64,000 bases of DNA from Gallaecimonas mangrovi (lineage in GTDB: Bacteria > Pseudomonadota > Gammaproteobacteria > Enterobacterales > Gallaecimonadaceae): positions 2,797,501-2,861,500 of the forward strand of contig NZ_CP031416.1 of NCBI RefSeq assembly GCF_003367375.1, in the 5' to 3' direction. How positions within the stretch are numbered: the first letter of the stretch is position 1; each line of letters opens with the position of its first letter. Positions 44,406-54,177 of the stretch are shown piece after piece. The position numbers were made by a program, and so were the translations under genes. The notes under the pieces are model-generated. The model was not told where the DNA came from. It worked only from the letters and a program-made list of their open reading frames with translations, and did not search any database.

Positions 44406-45372
44406 AATGGATGATACTTGTCGCTAAATAACCGCTATACCCGAGATAAATCAGCAGCAAAATAGCACCTTCAACCCGGTTTATGCGGCCCTGGCGCTTA
44501 AAGCCATAGCCCATTACCAGTAGCAGCACAGTCAGCACCATCATCACCAGCCAGTCACGGTGCAACACTTCAGGGTCAACCTTCATTGGCTTAATGGCAG
44601 CGGCTATACCCACCACCGTTAAGGTATTAAAGAGGTTAGAACCAATAACGTTGCCAAGGGCAAGGTCGTGCTCGTTCTTGCGCACCGCCACAATGGAAGA
44701 GGCAAGCTCGGGCAGCGAGGTGCCGATAGCAACGATGGTCAGGCCAATCACCAAATCGCTCACCCCAAGGTGATGGGCAATATTCACCGCTCCCCACACC
44801 AGCACTCTTGAACTCAGTACCAACAGCACTAAACCAAACACCAGCCAAAAAATGGCCCATTTTAAGCTCATGGGCTGACTGTCTAAGTCTTGGTTAATGT
44901 CATTGCCGACAATATCGCCGCGCTGGCGCAGCCCTTGCACTATGGTCCAGCCCATTAAGAAAGCAAAAACCACCAGTAATATCACCGCATCCAGGCGCGT
45001 CAGCTCGCCATCAAGCAACAAGGCGCCACTGAGCAAGGTAACCGCCACCAATACCGGCAGTTCCTTTTTCAGTACCTGCGACTGCACGGCAATAGGGCTA
45101 AGCATGGCCACCAAACCAAGAATGAGGGCGATGTTGGTGATGTTTGAACCATAGGCATTGCCCAGCGCCAAGTCGGGGTTACCATCAAGCGCGGCCAGCG
45201 CTGATACCACCATTTCCGGTGCCGAGGTACCAAAGCCCACGACCACCATACCAATCAGCAGTGGTGGCATACCGGCGTAGCGGGCTGTAGAAGCGGCCCC
45301 ATCAACAAACCGATCGGCGCTCCAAACCAGCACCACTAAACCGCCCAAAATGGCCAGTATTGCTAACAGCAT
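44404..45372 (-). CDS. Calcium/sodium antiporter, YrbG/CaxA type
   Basis: 322-residue Ca2+:cation antiporter with ten helices in two inverted repeats. Both alpha-repeats are visible: GFGTSAPEMVVSALAALDGNPDLALGNAYGSNITNIALILGL (about 47-90) and AIGTSLPELASSIVAVRKNEHDLALGNVIGSNLFNTLTVVGI (about 215-258), with the cation-binding Glu in each. The start overlaps the mscS stop by 1 nt, so the two are one operon. Confidence 0.94.
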   Translation of the reverse strand: MLLAILAILGGLVVLVWSADRFVDGAASTARYAGMPPLLIGMVVVGFGTSAPEMVVSALAALDGNPDLALGNAYGSNITNIALILGLVAMLSPIAVQSQVLKKELPVLVAVTLLSGALLLDGELTRLDAVILLVVFAFLMGWTIVQGLRQRGDIVGNDINQDLDSQPMSLKWAIFWLVFGLVLLVLSSRVLVWGAVNIAHHLGVSDLVIGLTIVAIGTSLPELASSIVAVRKNEHDLALGNVIGSNLFNTLTVVGIAAAIKPMKVDPEVLHRDWLVMMVLTVLLLVMGYGFKRQGRINRVEGAILLLIYLGYSGYLATSIIH

Positions 45373-46220
45373 TAATCCTTATCCTTTGTCAGACTGTGGC
45401 CAGGTGCCATGGTCAGAACCCGTTGCGGGAACGGTATGGTGAGGCCTGCTGCCTCAATTTGTTCTTTCACCCGGCGATTAAGCTCCCAATAGAGCGGCCA
45501 GTAGTGTTCCATGGTGGCCCAGGCTCGAAGCTGCAAGTTGACGCTGCTATCGCCCATGCTTTGCACCATTACCTGAAAGCCCGGCTCTTTTAGCACCCGC
45601 TCGTCTTGTTGTGCCAAGGCAGTAAGCACCGCCAAGCCCGTTTCCAGTGAGTCGCCATAATCGATACCCACCAGGATATCCATGCGCCTTTTACCGTTAC
45701 GGGTGTAGTTTTTGATGGGCGAGCCCCAAAGGCTGCTATTCGGCGCCGAAACATAAAGGCCGTCAGCGGTTTCCAAAATGGTGTTAAAGAGCCCCACTTC
45801 CCTTACCGAGCCGGCAAAACTGCCACACTCAATGTAATCACCAGCCTTAAAGGGCCTTAAAATCAGCAGCATAATACCGGCGGCAATATGGCTAAGGGTG
45901 TCTTTAAGGGCCAGGCCAATGGCTAAACCGGCGGCGCCCAGCAGGGCGATAAGGCTTGAGGTATTAAAGCCAAGGATATCGAGCACGATAACCAAGGCCA
46001 GTACATAAATGCTCCAGGCCGCCAGGCTACTTAGTAGCGGCACCAAGGTGACATCCAAACGGTTATTGAGCCGTTGATGGGCGCGGCTAACAGAGCGCCT
46101 GGCCAGTTTCGCTAAAATGACGCTGGCAATCATAACGGCAATCACCAACACGCCTTTGTAGATAAGGTCGAGAAATAGCTCGGCGTGGCTTTGCCAGAAG
46201 GCATGGAATTTTTCAGTCAA
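45372..46220 (-). CDS. Small mechanosensitive channel, MscS family
   Basis: 282 residues; three membrane helices, TM3 pore region SLIALLGAAGLAIGLALKDTLSHIAAGIMLLILRPFKAGDYIE with the Gly/Ala pattern of MscS, then the beta domain. No upstream ATG fits; the start is TTG at 46218-46220 (LTEKFHAFWQ) after GAGAACGACACC. It opens under osmotic downshock. Co-transcribed with the antiporter gene. Confidence 0.9.
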   Translation of the reverse strand: MTEKFHAFWQSHAELFLDLIYKGVLVIAVMIASVILAKLARRSVSRAHQRLNNRLDVTLVPLLSSLAAWSIYVLALVIVLDILGFNTSSLIALLGAAGLAIGLALKDTLSHIAAGIMLLILRPFKAGDYIECGSFAGSVREVGLFNTILETADGLYVSAPNSSLWGSPIKNYTRNGKRRMDILVGIDYGDSLETGLAVLTALAQQDERVLKEPGFQVMVQSMGDSSVNLQLRAWATMEHYWPLYWELNRRVKEQIEAAGLTIPFPQRVLTMAPGHSLTKDKD

Positions 46221-46320
46221 GGTGTCGTTCTCTTGATAACAACGAAACCCTGATCATAAAGGTACAACGCTTAAAAATCAGTACGGTATTAGAGAGTTAA
46301 GTATCGGGAAAACTTGAAAA

Positions 46321-46345
46321 CAAAAAAGCGGGCCGAGGCCCGCTT
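46321..46345 (-). terminator. Terminator of the chemoreceptor gene
   Basis: AAAGCGGGCC-GA-GGCCCGCTTTT hairpin ending in T on the minus strand, immediately downstream of the stop at 46350. Confidence 0.85.
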
Positions 46346-46349
46346 TTGC

Positions 46350-48275
46350 TTAGCGAGTGCGATAGCCGCCCACCAGCTTTTCCAAACCACTGGCGTGATT
46401 TTGCAGCTCTCGGGCGTGGCTGAGGGTTTTCTCGGAAAGTTCCCGGTTTTGATTGGAACCCTGCGCCAGGGCAGACAAGGTACGGTTAACATCTTCGGCA
46501 ACGATTTGCTGCTCGTGAGCCGAAGCCGCAATGTCGGTATTAAAGCGATTAATGTTAGACACCGCGTCCAAAATGGCTTTTAGGGTTTCAGACAACTCGG
46601 CAACGGCACCCGCATTATCTTGAGCGCTGGCGCTACTGAGTTCGATAACCGAACTTGCCTGCACGGCGTTATTTTGCAAGGTCGCAATCATGGTGTGAAT
46701 TTCTTCGGTGGAAGAATGGGTGCGGCTGGCAAGGGAGCGCACTTCATCGGCCACCACCGCAAAGCCGCGGCCCTGCTCGCCAGCACGCGCCGCCTCAATG
46801 GCCGCATTCAGCGCCAGTAGGTTAGTTTGCTCGGCAATGTGCTGAATCACTTCCAAGACTTTGCCAATAGCTTCACTTGCTTGGCTAAGCTCAACAATTA
46901 CATCCTTGGCGTTACCCAACTCGTTGGCCTGTTTCACAATGGCATCTTGAGTTGTTGCCAGCATGCCACTACCCGACTGGCCGCGCTGGTCGGTTTCTTT
47001 GGTCAGGTTGGCAACATCATCAATACGGCTTGCCATATCAGCGATGGTTTGGCTCATTTCTTCAATCGCCGTGGCTACCACATCGGTGTTTTTCACCTGC
47101 TCAGCCTGGGCGCTATTGGTATCACTGGCAATACCCGACAACGATTGCGCCGAGCCTGCCAAGGTGCTGGCCATGCGTTTAACTTCCCGCACCGTTTCAT
47201 GCACTTGGTCGAGTAAACGGTCAAAGCCGCGGGACATAACCGCCAGCTCATCTTGGCCAGTGGCATTAAGGCGCAGTGTTAGGTCGCCGTCACCATCGGT
47301 AATGGCTTTAAGGCGCTGGTTAACCTGCGCCAAGGGCGCGGTTACCAAACGGCGCAATAAGAACAGCACCAATGCCACTAAAATGAGCCCGGCCACAATC
47401 AACATCACGAGTAGTGTCAGGCTCTTATGCCAGATAATGCTGCTAACTTCCTGCCTGTCGATACCCGCCACAATGTCATAACCCCAGGGGCTAAATTTTT
47501 GGCGAGCCAACAGCCAGCGCCCGTCATCGCCTTTAAGGGCTTTATCCACTTCGCTGTCGGATTCGCTATTGGAGTGAAAACGTACCCGCCCAAGGTTGTC
47601 GATAAGTGCCACAAAGCCTTTATCCATAACATGGCTTTGCTCAATGTATTGCTTAAGCACCGCCATATCGGCTTTGTAGCCCACATACCAAATCCCTATC
47701 ACCTGATGATTGGCATCAAACATCGGTTCATAGCCGGTAAGATAAGGGGAGCCAAGAATATCGACCTGGCCATAGAAGGCTTGGCCTTGTTGAATGGCCG
47801 CCATGGCCGCGCCTTTAGGGGCCAAAATGGTACCGGTAGCGCGTTTACCGTTGTGCTGAACATTGGTAGAAACCCGCACAAAATCATTACCGGCTTTGAC
47901 AAACAGGGTCGCGGTGCCGCCCATTTTTTTAGTCAGGGCGTCAACCAAGTCATATTGATTGGCTTGCGGACTGCTGCCCAACATCAGCTGCGGCACCTGG
48001 CGGCCATTTACATCAACATCAGTGCCCAAAGACGGGGTGCCTATGGCGCCGCCCATGTCTTTAAGTACCGCCATTGAGCTTTTGACCTGGGCCAGCATTA
48101 ACTGGTTAGTGATCCCCAATATGCGCTGAGTTTGGTCAGTGGCCTTGGCTGCTTCGGCCTTAGCGTAAGTCAAGGTTTCGTCTTCTGTTGTCACCACCGA
48201 AATGACGCCCAGGGCAATAACAAAAACAACCAACAACGCTAATACTGCAATCGTAAACTTTCGGGCTATTGTCAT
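46350..48275 (-). CDS. Methyl-accepting chemotaxis protein with Cache sensor
   Basis: 641 residues: N-terminal helix (about 8-28), periplasmic Cache domain (Cache_3-Cache_2 type: [57 protein letters not shown]), second helix (about 285-310), HAMP, then the signalling coiled coil with the hairpin tip [35 protein letters not shown]. The ligand is unknown; such Cache receptors often bind small organic acids. No che genes are nearby, and no C-terminal NWETF pentapeptide is present (it ends GYRTR). Confidence 0.95.
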   Translation of the reverse strand: MTIARKFTIAVLALLVVFVIALGVISVVTTEDETLTYAKAEAAKATDQTQRILGITNQLMLAQVKSSMAVLKDMGGAIGTPSLGTDVDVNGRQVPQLMLGSSPQANQYDLVDALTKKMGGTATLFVKAGNDFVRVSTNVQHNGKRATGTILAPKGAAMAAIQQGQAFYGQVDILGSPYLTGYEPMFDANHQVIGIWYVGYKADMAVLKQYIEQSHVMDKGFVALIDNLGRVRFHSNSESDSEVDKALKGDDGRWLLARQKFSPWGYDIVAGIDRQEVSSIIWHKSLTLLVMLIVAGLILVALVLFLLRRLVTAPLAQVNQRLKAITDGDGDLTLRLNATGQDELAVMSRGFDRLLDQVHETVREVKRMASTLAGSAQSLSGIASDTNSAQAEQVKNTDVVATAIEEMSQTIADMASRIDDVANLTKETDQRGQSGSGMLATTQDAIVKQANELGNAKDVIVELSQASEAIGKVLEVIQHIAEQTNLLALNAAIEAARAGEQGRGFAVVADEVRSLASRTHSSTEEIHTMIATLQNNAVQASSVIELSSASAQDNAGAVAELSETLKAILDAVSNINRFNTDIAASAHEQQIVAEDVNRTLSALAQGSNQNRELSEKTLSHARELQNHASGLEKLVGGYRTR

Positions 48276-48550
48276 AACCTCTGCTCCAACTAATTAAGTT
48301 GCATGCCAACGTCCTAGTACAAGCAAGCATACAAAGCCCCGAAGCCCAGCGTGTTGACATTACTGAGTCGGGCACTACCCGGCCGTTGCTAAGCCAGGTT
48401 TTCGCCTCGGCATCTTACGCAAGCGAAGGCAATTTAGTTTTATTTTGTTACAAATGTGCTCACTTTTTCGACGCAGGGCCACCTATGTTCAGGATCAGTA
48501 TCGGAAAAAACGATAATATGTCGGCAGTGCTATCCGTTGTTGGAGACACC
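48276..48550. other. Divergent spacer between chemoreceptor and L,D-transpeptidase
   Basis: 275 bp with no gene. An in-frame extension upstream of the transpeptidase ATG is open but has no signal peptide, so it is treated as leader. Contains an AT-rich tract near 48432-48465 (TTTATTTTGTTACAAATG); promoters are not assigned. Confidence 0.4.
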
Positions 48551-49474
48551 ATGCGTGTTTTGTTAACCCTACTATTGCTCAGTGCCTTTCCCGCCTTTGC
48601 CACCGTTTACCCGATGCCCGCTCCCGGTAATTCGTTATTAGGTGTGCCCAAACTCTATATCGTCAAAAAAGGCGATTCCTTTGAGAAAATTGCACGGCGC
48701 TTCGATTTAGGGCCTCTGAATATTATTGCCAGTAACCCAGGAATAGACCCGCTGCTGCCGCCGCCGGGCAGCAAAATTAAATTGCCTAGCGCCATGTTAT
48801 TACCCAATGTGCCGCATAAAGGCATCGTGGTGAACTTGGCAGAACTGCGGCTTTATTACTTCGATAATGCCGCTAAGAAAGTTTATGTATTCCCGGTTGG
48901 TATTGGCCGTATTGGCTTGGATACCCCGCTTGGTGCGACCCGCGTGGTGCAAAAGATTAAAAACCCGACTTGGACGCCAACCCAGGGCACTCGCGAACGC
49001 TACGCCGCTCAAGGGAAAACCCTGCCCCCGGTTGTTGCCGCAGGCCCCAATAACCCGTTAGGGCTTTTTGCCATGCGTTTGGGCTTTGGCCACGGTGAGT
49101 ACCTTATTCATGGCACCAATGAAGATGTCGGTATCGGTATGCGGGTGAGTGCCGGTTGCATTCGTATGGAGCCGCAAAACGTTGAGCAACTGTTTGCCAT
49201 GGTGAAGCTGCACACGCCGGTGCGGGTTATCAACGAGCCGGTAAAAACCGCCCAAGAGGCTAACGGCGCCATCTACATTGAAGTGCACTCCCCCCTTACC
49301 CGCAACGGTAAAGACGACAATGCGCTGAAGTTATCGTCAGAGCAGCTTGCACTGCTAAGTAAAAGCTATACCTACGATAAAAAAGTAAGAAAGGCGTTAA
49401 GAATGCAGGCGGGTATTCCGGAAATGGTGGGATATCACAATCTAAAGACCGCTAAACAAGAAAAGGCGCCATAA
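48551..49474 (+). CDS. LysM L,D-transpeptidase (ErfK/YbiS type)
   Basis: 307-residue periplasmic enzyme with a signal peptide (LLLLSAFPAFA), a LysM-like repeat (LYIVKKGDSFEKIARRFDLGPLNIIASNPGIDPLLPPPGSKIKLP) and a YkuD catalytic domain. The active-site motif HGTNEDVGIGMRVSAGCIRM contains the conserved His and Cys. This family links the C-terminal Lys of Lpp to meso-diaminopimelate or forms 3-3 crosslinks. Start at 48551 chosen for GGAG 6 nt before it and the signal peptide. Convergent neighbour is lpp. Confidence 0.92.
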   Translation: MRVLLTLLLLSAFPAFATVYPMPAPGNSLLGVPKLYIVKKGDSFEKIARRFDLGPLNIIASNPGIDPLLPPPGSKIKLPSAMLLPNVPHKGIVVNLAELRLYYFDNAAKKVYVFPVGIGRIGLDTPLGATRVVQKIKNPTWTPTQGTRERYAAQGKTLPPVVAAGPNNPLGLFAMRLGFGHGEYLIHGTNEDVGIGMRVSAGCIRMEPQNVEQLFAMVKLHTPVRVINEPVKTAQEANGAIYIEVHSPLTRNGKDDNALKLSSEQLALLSKSYTYDKKVRKALRMQAGIPEMVGYHNLKTAKQEKAP

Positions 49475-49492
49475 GGCGCCTTTTCTTTTTAT
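49464..49492. terminator. Shared terminator between L,D-transpeptidase gene and lpp
   Basis: AAAAGGCGCC-ATAA-GGCGCCTTTTCTTTT hairpin; its left arm contains the transpeptidase stop and its right side abuts the lpp stop at 49489. Confidence 0.85.
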
Positions 49493-49755
49493 TTTTTATA
49501 AATATGTGTAGACATATTGTCGATGCGTTGGTTAGCACGCTTAGCTTCCATGTTGGCCTGCTCTGCTGCTGCCTTGGCGTCTTGTACTTCCTGCTTCAGC
49601 GATGCTTGGTCAGATGCAATTTGGTCAACTTTAGAGCTCAGTTGATCCATCTTGTTCGACAGCATATCTGCTTGCTCGCTGCTAGCATTGCTAGAGCAGC
49701 CGAAAAGTGCAGAAGATGCCACGACCAGCGCAGCCAAAGTCAATGTACGTTTCAT
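49489..49755 (-). CDS. lpp: Lpp-like murein lipoprotein
   Basis: 88-residue Braun-type lipoprotein. Signal peptide with lipobox LFGC, then a heptad-repeat coiled coil (QADMLSNKMDQLSSKVDQIASDQASLKQEVQDAKAAAEQANMEAKRANQRIDNM) and a C-terminal YKK, the Lys used for peptidoglycan attachment. ATG at 49753-49755 follows GGAAGGAGTGGAT; a longer upstream frame is not used. It faces an L,D-transpeptidase gene of the type that attaches it. Confidence 0.9.
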   Translation of the reverse strand: MKRTLTLAALVVASSALFGCSSNASSEQADMLSNKMDQLSSKVDQIASDQASLKQEVQDAKAAAEQANMEAKRANQRIDNMSTHIYKK

Positions 49756-49875
49756 ATCCACTCCTTCCTTTTTCATTAGTAGTGACAAACTCTTACGCCG
49801 GATTCTAGATGGGCTTGCTTCAGTGTGGCATAAAAATCGGATTCTGCTTCAGGTTACATAAATGAATGAAAATTA

Positions 49876-50037
49876 TCAGGAAGAAGGTCCATAATCTCTG
49901 TCCCTTGATGGGCAAAAATCACGCAGCTCTTGCGAGAAGTCCGGCAACTCTTCCTCGAAGCGCTTTTCCTTGATGGGCGGTACGGTTTCACGGCTGTTAG
50001 CCGCCTTTTGACTCGGTTCATTGCGCCGTTTTTTCAT
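49876..50037 (-). CDS. Small basic/acidic protein of unknown function
   Basis: 53 residues, MKKRRNEPSQKAANSRE then an acidic half (FEEELPDFSQELRDF). I do not recognise it. A strong GGGGGAG ribosome site precedes the ATG at 50037, and there is no overlapping gene, which supports it being real. No promoter or partner identified. Confidence 0.45.
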   Translation of the reverse strand: MKKRRNEPSQKAANSRETVPPIKEKRFEEELPDFSQELRDFCPSRDRDYGPSS

Positions 50038-50255
50038 ACCAAGACTCCCCCTTCCGAATGGTCTTAAAGCTTTAGTCCATGCCAGCAAACTGCGCCACAG
50101 TCCCCATACTAGTATTCATTAAGTAATTCTTTATTAATAAAATTCCGCCAACAGTGATCTGGAACAACATCATTGGCAAAAGCTTCGGGGCAAGCTGTTA
50201 CTTGCGCTAGTTTTAACGCACTGGACCTGACGTTTTATCGCCATGGAGGCGGCCA
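50038..50255. other. Leader region of the P-type ATPase gene
   Basis: 218 bp with no gene; AT-rich around 50105-50145 (ATTCATTAAGTAATTC and ATTAATAAAATT). The GGAGGCGGCCA ribosome site precedes the ATPase ATG. No clear riboswitch fold recognised. Confidence 0.4.
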
Positions 50256-52922
50256 ATGACAGACACCAATAACGCCGCTACTGCGCCTTGGCATAGCCAA
50301 TCTTCAGAGCAAACCATCGCCCAGCTGGAAAGCAGCACCGATAGCGGCCTAAGCCCTGGCGCCGTTCAGCTTCGCCAGCAACAATACGGTTGCAACCGTT
50401 TAACCAGCAAAGCCTCTCGCAGCCTAACGGCACTCATTTGGGAACAACTTAACCAGCCGTTGGTGTTGATTTTGCTGGCAGCCGCCATCATCACCCTGTT
50501 CTTGCAAGAGTATGTCGACAGCGGCGTTATCTTTGGGGTGGTGGTAATGAACGCGGTGGTGGGCTTTGTCCAAGAATACCGCGCCCTACAAGCCATTGAG
50601 TCGCTGGCGCTGGCCATGAATACCGATGCCACCGTATTAAGAGACAGCCTGTGGCGCACCGTGGATGCCCAATCATTGGTACCTGGCGACATTGTAAGGT
50701 TGCAATCGGGTGACAAAGTCCCGGCCGACCTTAGGCTACTTTGCAGCAGAGACTTGGCCATTGACGAGTCAGCCCTTACCGGCGAGTCGCTAGCGGTGAC
50801 TAAAAAGGTCGCCACCTTGCCAGCCAATACCCCGCTCGCTGACCGCCATAACCTCGCCTACTCTTCCACCTTGGTGACCTTCGGCACCGGCATCGGCATC
50901 GTTGTTAATACCGGTGACAACACCGAGGTTGGCCGCATCAACACCCTCATTGCCTCAGCCGACCTGCTTGAAACGCCCCTAACCCAAAAAATAAGCGCCT
51001 TTAGCCGATTGCTGTTATGGGCCATTCTTGGCCTCGCCTTAGCTTCCATCCTGGTGGGCCTTGCCAGAGGCCAAAGCTTGCTCGACACCTTTATGGCAGC
51101 GGTTGCTTTAGCCGTTGGCGCCATTCCTGAAGGCTTGCCAGCAGCCTTAACCATTACCCTGGCCATTGGGGTGGCCCGCATGGCAAAACGCCGGGCCATA
51201 GTGCGCAAACTGCCGGCCGTTGAAACCTTAGGCGGCACCACGGTGATTTGTTCCGATAAAACCGGCACCCTAACCTGTAACCAGATGACGGTACGCAGCC
51301 TGTACCTGGCCGATGGCAATTGCTGGCAGGTAACCCATGACGGCTATGCGCCAACCGGGGAAATTTTAAACACCAATGATTCCACCGGCGAAATCAGTCA
51401 AGAGGTACTGACCTTACTGCGCTGCGGCCAGCTGTGTAATGACAGCCGCCTAGTGCATGCCGATAACACCTGGCTTGCCGAAGGCGACCCAACCGAGGTG
51501 GCGCTGATCACCGCTGCCGGTAAAGCCGGGCTGAAACAGGAAATAGAACAAAGTCATTGGCCACGCACCGACACCCTGCCTTTTGAATCGCAATATCAAT
51601 ACATGGCAACCTTACACAAGAGGCCTGAGCAGCCGCCGGTTTTACTGGTTAAAGGTTCGGCGGAAGCGGTGTTGGCCAGGTGCATTAACCTTAGCCAAGG
51701 CGCCGAGATTGAAAAGCAAGTGAACACCTTGGCCACACGGGGCGAACGGGTACTGGCTTTTGCCTGGCGCCAGCTTCCCGAAAACCAGCGCAGCATCAAC
51801 CACCAAGATGTTGCAAGCCTCGATTTTATCGGCTTGCAAAGCATGATAGACCCGCCCCGCCAAGAAGCTATTGCGGCGGTTGCCCGCTGCCAGCAAGCCG
51901 GGATCAGCGTCAAAATGATCACCGGCGACCACGCTATTACCGCCCAAGCCATTGCCCTTCAGTTAGGGCTTACCAACGCCGAGCAGCAAGCCATTACTGG
52001 CGCCGAACTTGCCTTACTGGATGAAAAGGCACTGCAGCAGCGGGTTAGTCAGCAGGTGGTATTTGCCCGCGTTGCCCCTGAGCAAAAACTGCGGCTGGTA
52101 AAAGCCTTGCAGCAATTAGGGCATGTGGTGGCCATGACCGGTGACGGCGTTAACGACGCCCCCGCCCTAAAACAAGCCAACATTGGTATTGCTATGGGCC
52201 AAGGCGGCACCGAAGTGGCCAAAGAGTCCGCGGACATGATCCTCACCGACGATAACTTTGCCAGCATTGAAGCGGCGGTCGAGGAAGGCCGCGGTATTTA
52301 CGACAACCTCATCAAATTTATTACCTGGACCTTACCCACCAATATTGGTGAGGGTCTGGTTATTCTGTTTGCCATTTTGCTCGGCACCGAACTGCCGATA
52401 TTGCCGGTGCAAATTCTTTGGATAAACATGACCACCGCCGTGCTCTTGGGGCTAATGCTGGCTTTTGAAGGCAAAGAACCCGGCCTGATGCAAAGGCCGC
52501 CCAACCCGCCACAAATGCCCATTTTGACCCGCGCTTTAACGCTGAGGGTACTGCTGGTAGGTGGCTTATTGGTGCTGTCTGCCTTTGTGTTATTCCAGTG
52601 GAGTCTGGCCCGCTCTGGCGACATTAGCCATGCCCACACGGTAGCGGTCAATGTGTTTGTCTTTGGTGAGTTTTTTTATCTTTTTAACTGCCGCAATCTG
52701 CATGGCTCGGTGTGGTCGGTAGGGTTTTTCTCTAATAAACCGTTACTGGTTGGCGCCGCGCTCATGCTGCTGGCGCAGCTGCTTTATACCTATCTGCCGC
52801 TCATGCAGCTTCTGTTCGCCAGCACGGCCATCACCGCCCTCGACTGGTTGGCGATTGTTGGCTGCGGCTTTTTCATTAGCGCCGTGGTGGCCTTGGATAA
52901 AAAGCGTTACCAAAGGCCCTAG
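50256..52922 (+). CDS. P2-type cation-transporting ATPase (Ca2+-ATPase-like)
   Basis: 888-residue P-type ATPase with N-terminal cytoplasmic part, ten likely helices, actuator motif LTGES, phosphorylation site DKTGTLT, GDGVNDAP hinge, and the transmembrane binding motif GAIPEGLPAALTITLA. These match the PMA1/PacL group of Ca2+ (or Mn2+/Na+) pumps of bacteria. Size is normal. Stands alone; substrate unproven. Confidence 0.93.
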   Translation: MTDTNNAATAPWHSQSSEQTIAQLESSTDSGLSPGAVQLRQQQYGCNRLTSKASRSLTALIWEQLNQPLVLILLAAAIITLFLQEYVDSGVIFGVVVMNAVVGFVQEYRALQAIESLALAMNTDATVLRDSLWRTVDAQSLVPGDIVRLQSGDKVPADLRLLCSRDLAIDESALTGESLAVTKKVATLPANTPLADRHNLAYSSTLVTFGTGIGIVVNTGDNTEVGRINTLIASADLLETPLTQKISAFSRLLLWAILGLALASILVGLARGQSLLDTFMAAVALAVGAIPEGLPAALTITLAIGVARMAKRRAIVRKLPAVETLGGTTVICSDKTGTLTCNQMTVRSLYLADGNCWQVTHDGYAPTGEILNTNDSTGEISQEVLTLLRCGQLCNDSRLVHADNTWLAEGDPTEVALITAAGKAGLKQEIEQSHWPRTDTLPFESQYQYMATLHKRPEQPPVLLVKGSAEAVLARCINLSQGAEIEKQVNTLATRGERVLAFAWRQLPENQRSINHQDVASLDFIGLQSMIDPPRQEAIAAVARCQQAGISVKMITGDHAITAQAIALQLGLTNAEQQAITGAELALLDEKALQQRVSQQVVFARVAPEQKLRLVKALQQLGHVVAMTGDGVNDAPALKQANIGIAMGQGGTEVAKESADMILTDDNFASIEAAVEEGRGIYDNLIKFITWTLPTNIGEGLVILFAILLGTELPILPVQILWINMTTAVLLGLMLAFEGKEPGLMQRPPNPPQMPILTRALTLRVLLVGGLLVLSAFVLFQWSLARSGDISHAHTVAVNVFVFGEFFYLFNCRNLHGSVWSVGFFSNKPLLVGAALMLLAQLLYTYLPLMQLLFASTAITALDWLAIVGCGFFISAVVALDKKRYQRP

Positions 52923-53102
52923 TGCAACCTATTTTCGCTATAGCACCCTGTCACATCGGGCTTAGCCCCAACTGAGTGAAGCCTTGCCGTCCTTCAAGTG
53001 AAAAACCGATAGCCATTATCGACTCATATTGTTATCGCAATAAATATAATTGCGATAATTTAAATCCCGAGAACAAATTCACACTCACTTAAGGATATGA
53101 TC
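52923..53102. other. Leader of the esterase gene with an operator-like palindrome
   Basis: 180 bp with no gene. The upstream part after the ATPase stop contains weak inverted repeats; the downstream part contains the strong palindrome at 53032-53058. Confidence 0.6.
53032..53058. promoter_or_regulatory. Perfect inverted repeat, putative operator of the esterase gene
   Basis: TTATCGCAAT-N7-ATTGCGATAA: 10-bp arms, perfectly complementary, 45 bp upstream of the ATG. Arm length and symmetry suggest a dimeric repressor site (TetR/MarR/LysR style). No regulator gene is adjacent, so the regulator is unknown. Confidence 0.65.
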
Positions 53103-54137
53103 ATGAAAGCTGCAACCAAAGTACTCGCCACCTCAGCCTTGGCTCTCACCATCAACAGTGCCTTTGCTAACCCCACAGCCACAAGCCCAGAAAACAACCC
53201 GCACCTTGAGCGCCATGTGGCCTCATTCTTAAAAGTGCTCAATGCCGGTGGTGGTAAACCCATGCAAGAGCTCAGCCCCACCGCCGCCCGCGCCGTGCTA
53301 AGCAATGCCCAACAAGGGGTACAACTTCCCCCCGCCGATGTCACCACCAAAGTGATTCATACCAACGGTAAAGACATTAAACTGGTGATTGTGCGCCCCA
53401 AAGGCAGCACCGGTGACTTGCCGGTCTTTATGTTCTTCCACGGTGGTGGCTGGATCTTAGGTGACTACCCAACCCACGAACGTTTAATTCGCGACTTGGT
53501 TAACCGCTCCGGCGACGCCGCTGTCTATGTTGACTTCAGCCGCTCTCCTGAAGCGCATTACCCTGTTGCCATTAACCAAGCCTACGACGCCACTAAATGG
53601 GTTGCTGAGCATGGTAAAGAAATTGGTGTAGACGGTTCACACCTGGCGGTGGCCGGCAACAGCGTTGGCGGAAACATGGCCGCGGTGGTTAGCCTGATGG
53701 CCAAAGACAAAGGCACCCCCAATATCCGCTTCCAACTGCTGATGTGGCCGGTAACTGATGCCAACTTCAACACCGGCTCTTATAAAGAATTTGCCGAGGG
53801 CTACTTCTTAACCCGCCCGATGATGAAATGGTTCTGGGATGCTTACACCCAAGATCCGCAGCAACGGGCGCAAATTTACGCTTCACCGCTACGCGCCAGC
53901 CTTAAAGAATTAAAAGGCCTGCCGCCAGCACTGATCCAAACCGCTGAAAACGATGTGTTGCGTGACGAGGGTGAAGCCTATGGCCGTAAACTCAATGCCG
54001 CTGGTGTTACCGTTACCTCAGTGCGCTATAACGGCCTTATTCATGACTTTGGTCTGTTAAATGCACTGGCTAAGGTGCCAGAAGTAGAGGCGGCGCTTGA
54101 CCAAGCCGGCACCGCCCTTAAAGAGCACTTGCAATAA
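53103..54137 (+). CDS. Alpha/beta hydrolase, HSL-type esterase
   Basis: 344-residue exported hydrolase; signal peptide ending ALTINSAFA. Oxyanion-hole motif HGGGW (about residues 115-119), nucleophile motif GNSVGG (GxSxG), and a His in IHDFGLL near the C-terminus make a complete triad of the hormone-sensitive-lipase family. The second ATG, at 53103, has AAGG 8 nt upstream; the ATG at 53097 is too close to it. Likely an acetyl or short-acyl ester hydrolase. Confidence 0.9.
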   Translation: MKAATKVLATSALALTINSAFANPTATSPENNPHLERHVASFLKVLNAGGGKPMQELSPTAARAVLSNAQQGVQLPPADVTTKVIHTNGKDIKLVIVRPKGSTGDLPVFMFFHGGGWILGDYPTHERLIRDLVNRSGDAAVYVDFSRSPEAHYPVAINQAYDATKWVAEHGKEIGVDGSHLAVAGNSVGGNMAAVVSLMAKDKGTPNIRFQLLMWPVTDANFNTGSYKEFAEGYFLTRPMMKWFWDAYTQDPQQRAQIYASPLRASLKELKGLPPALIQTAENDVLRDEGEAYGRKLNAAGVTVTSVRYNGLIHDFGLLNALAKVPEVEAALDQAGTALKEHLQ

Positions 54138-54149
54138 AACGAGCAAGCA

Positions 54150-54177
54150 AAAGCCCCGCAGTGCGGGGCTTTTTTTG
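54150..54177 (+). terminator. Terminator of the esterase gene
   Basis: AAAAGCCCCGC-AGT-GCGGGGCTTTTTTT, a strong hairpin with T-run, immediately before the convergent yqaE stop. Confidence 0.9.
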
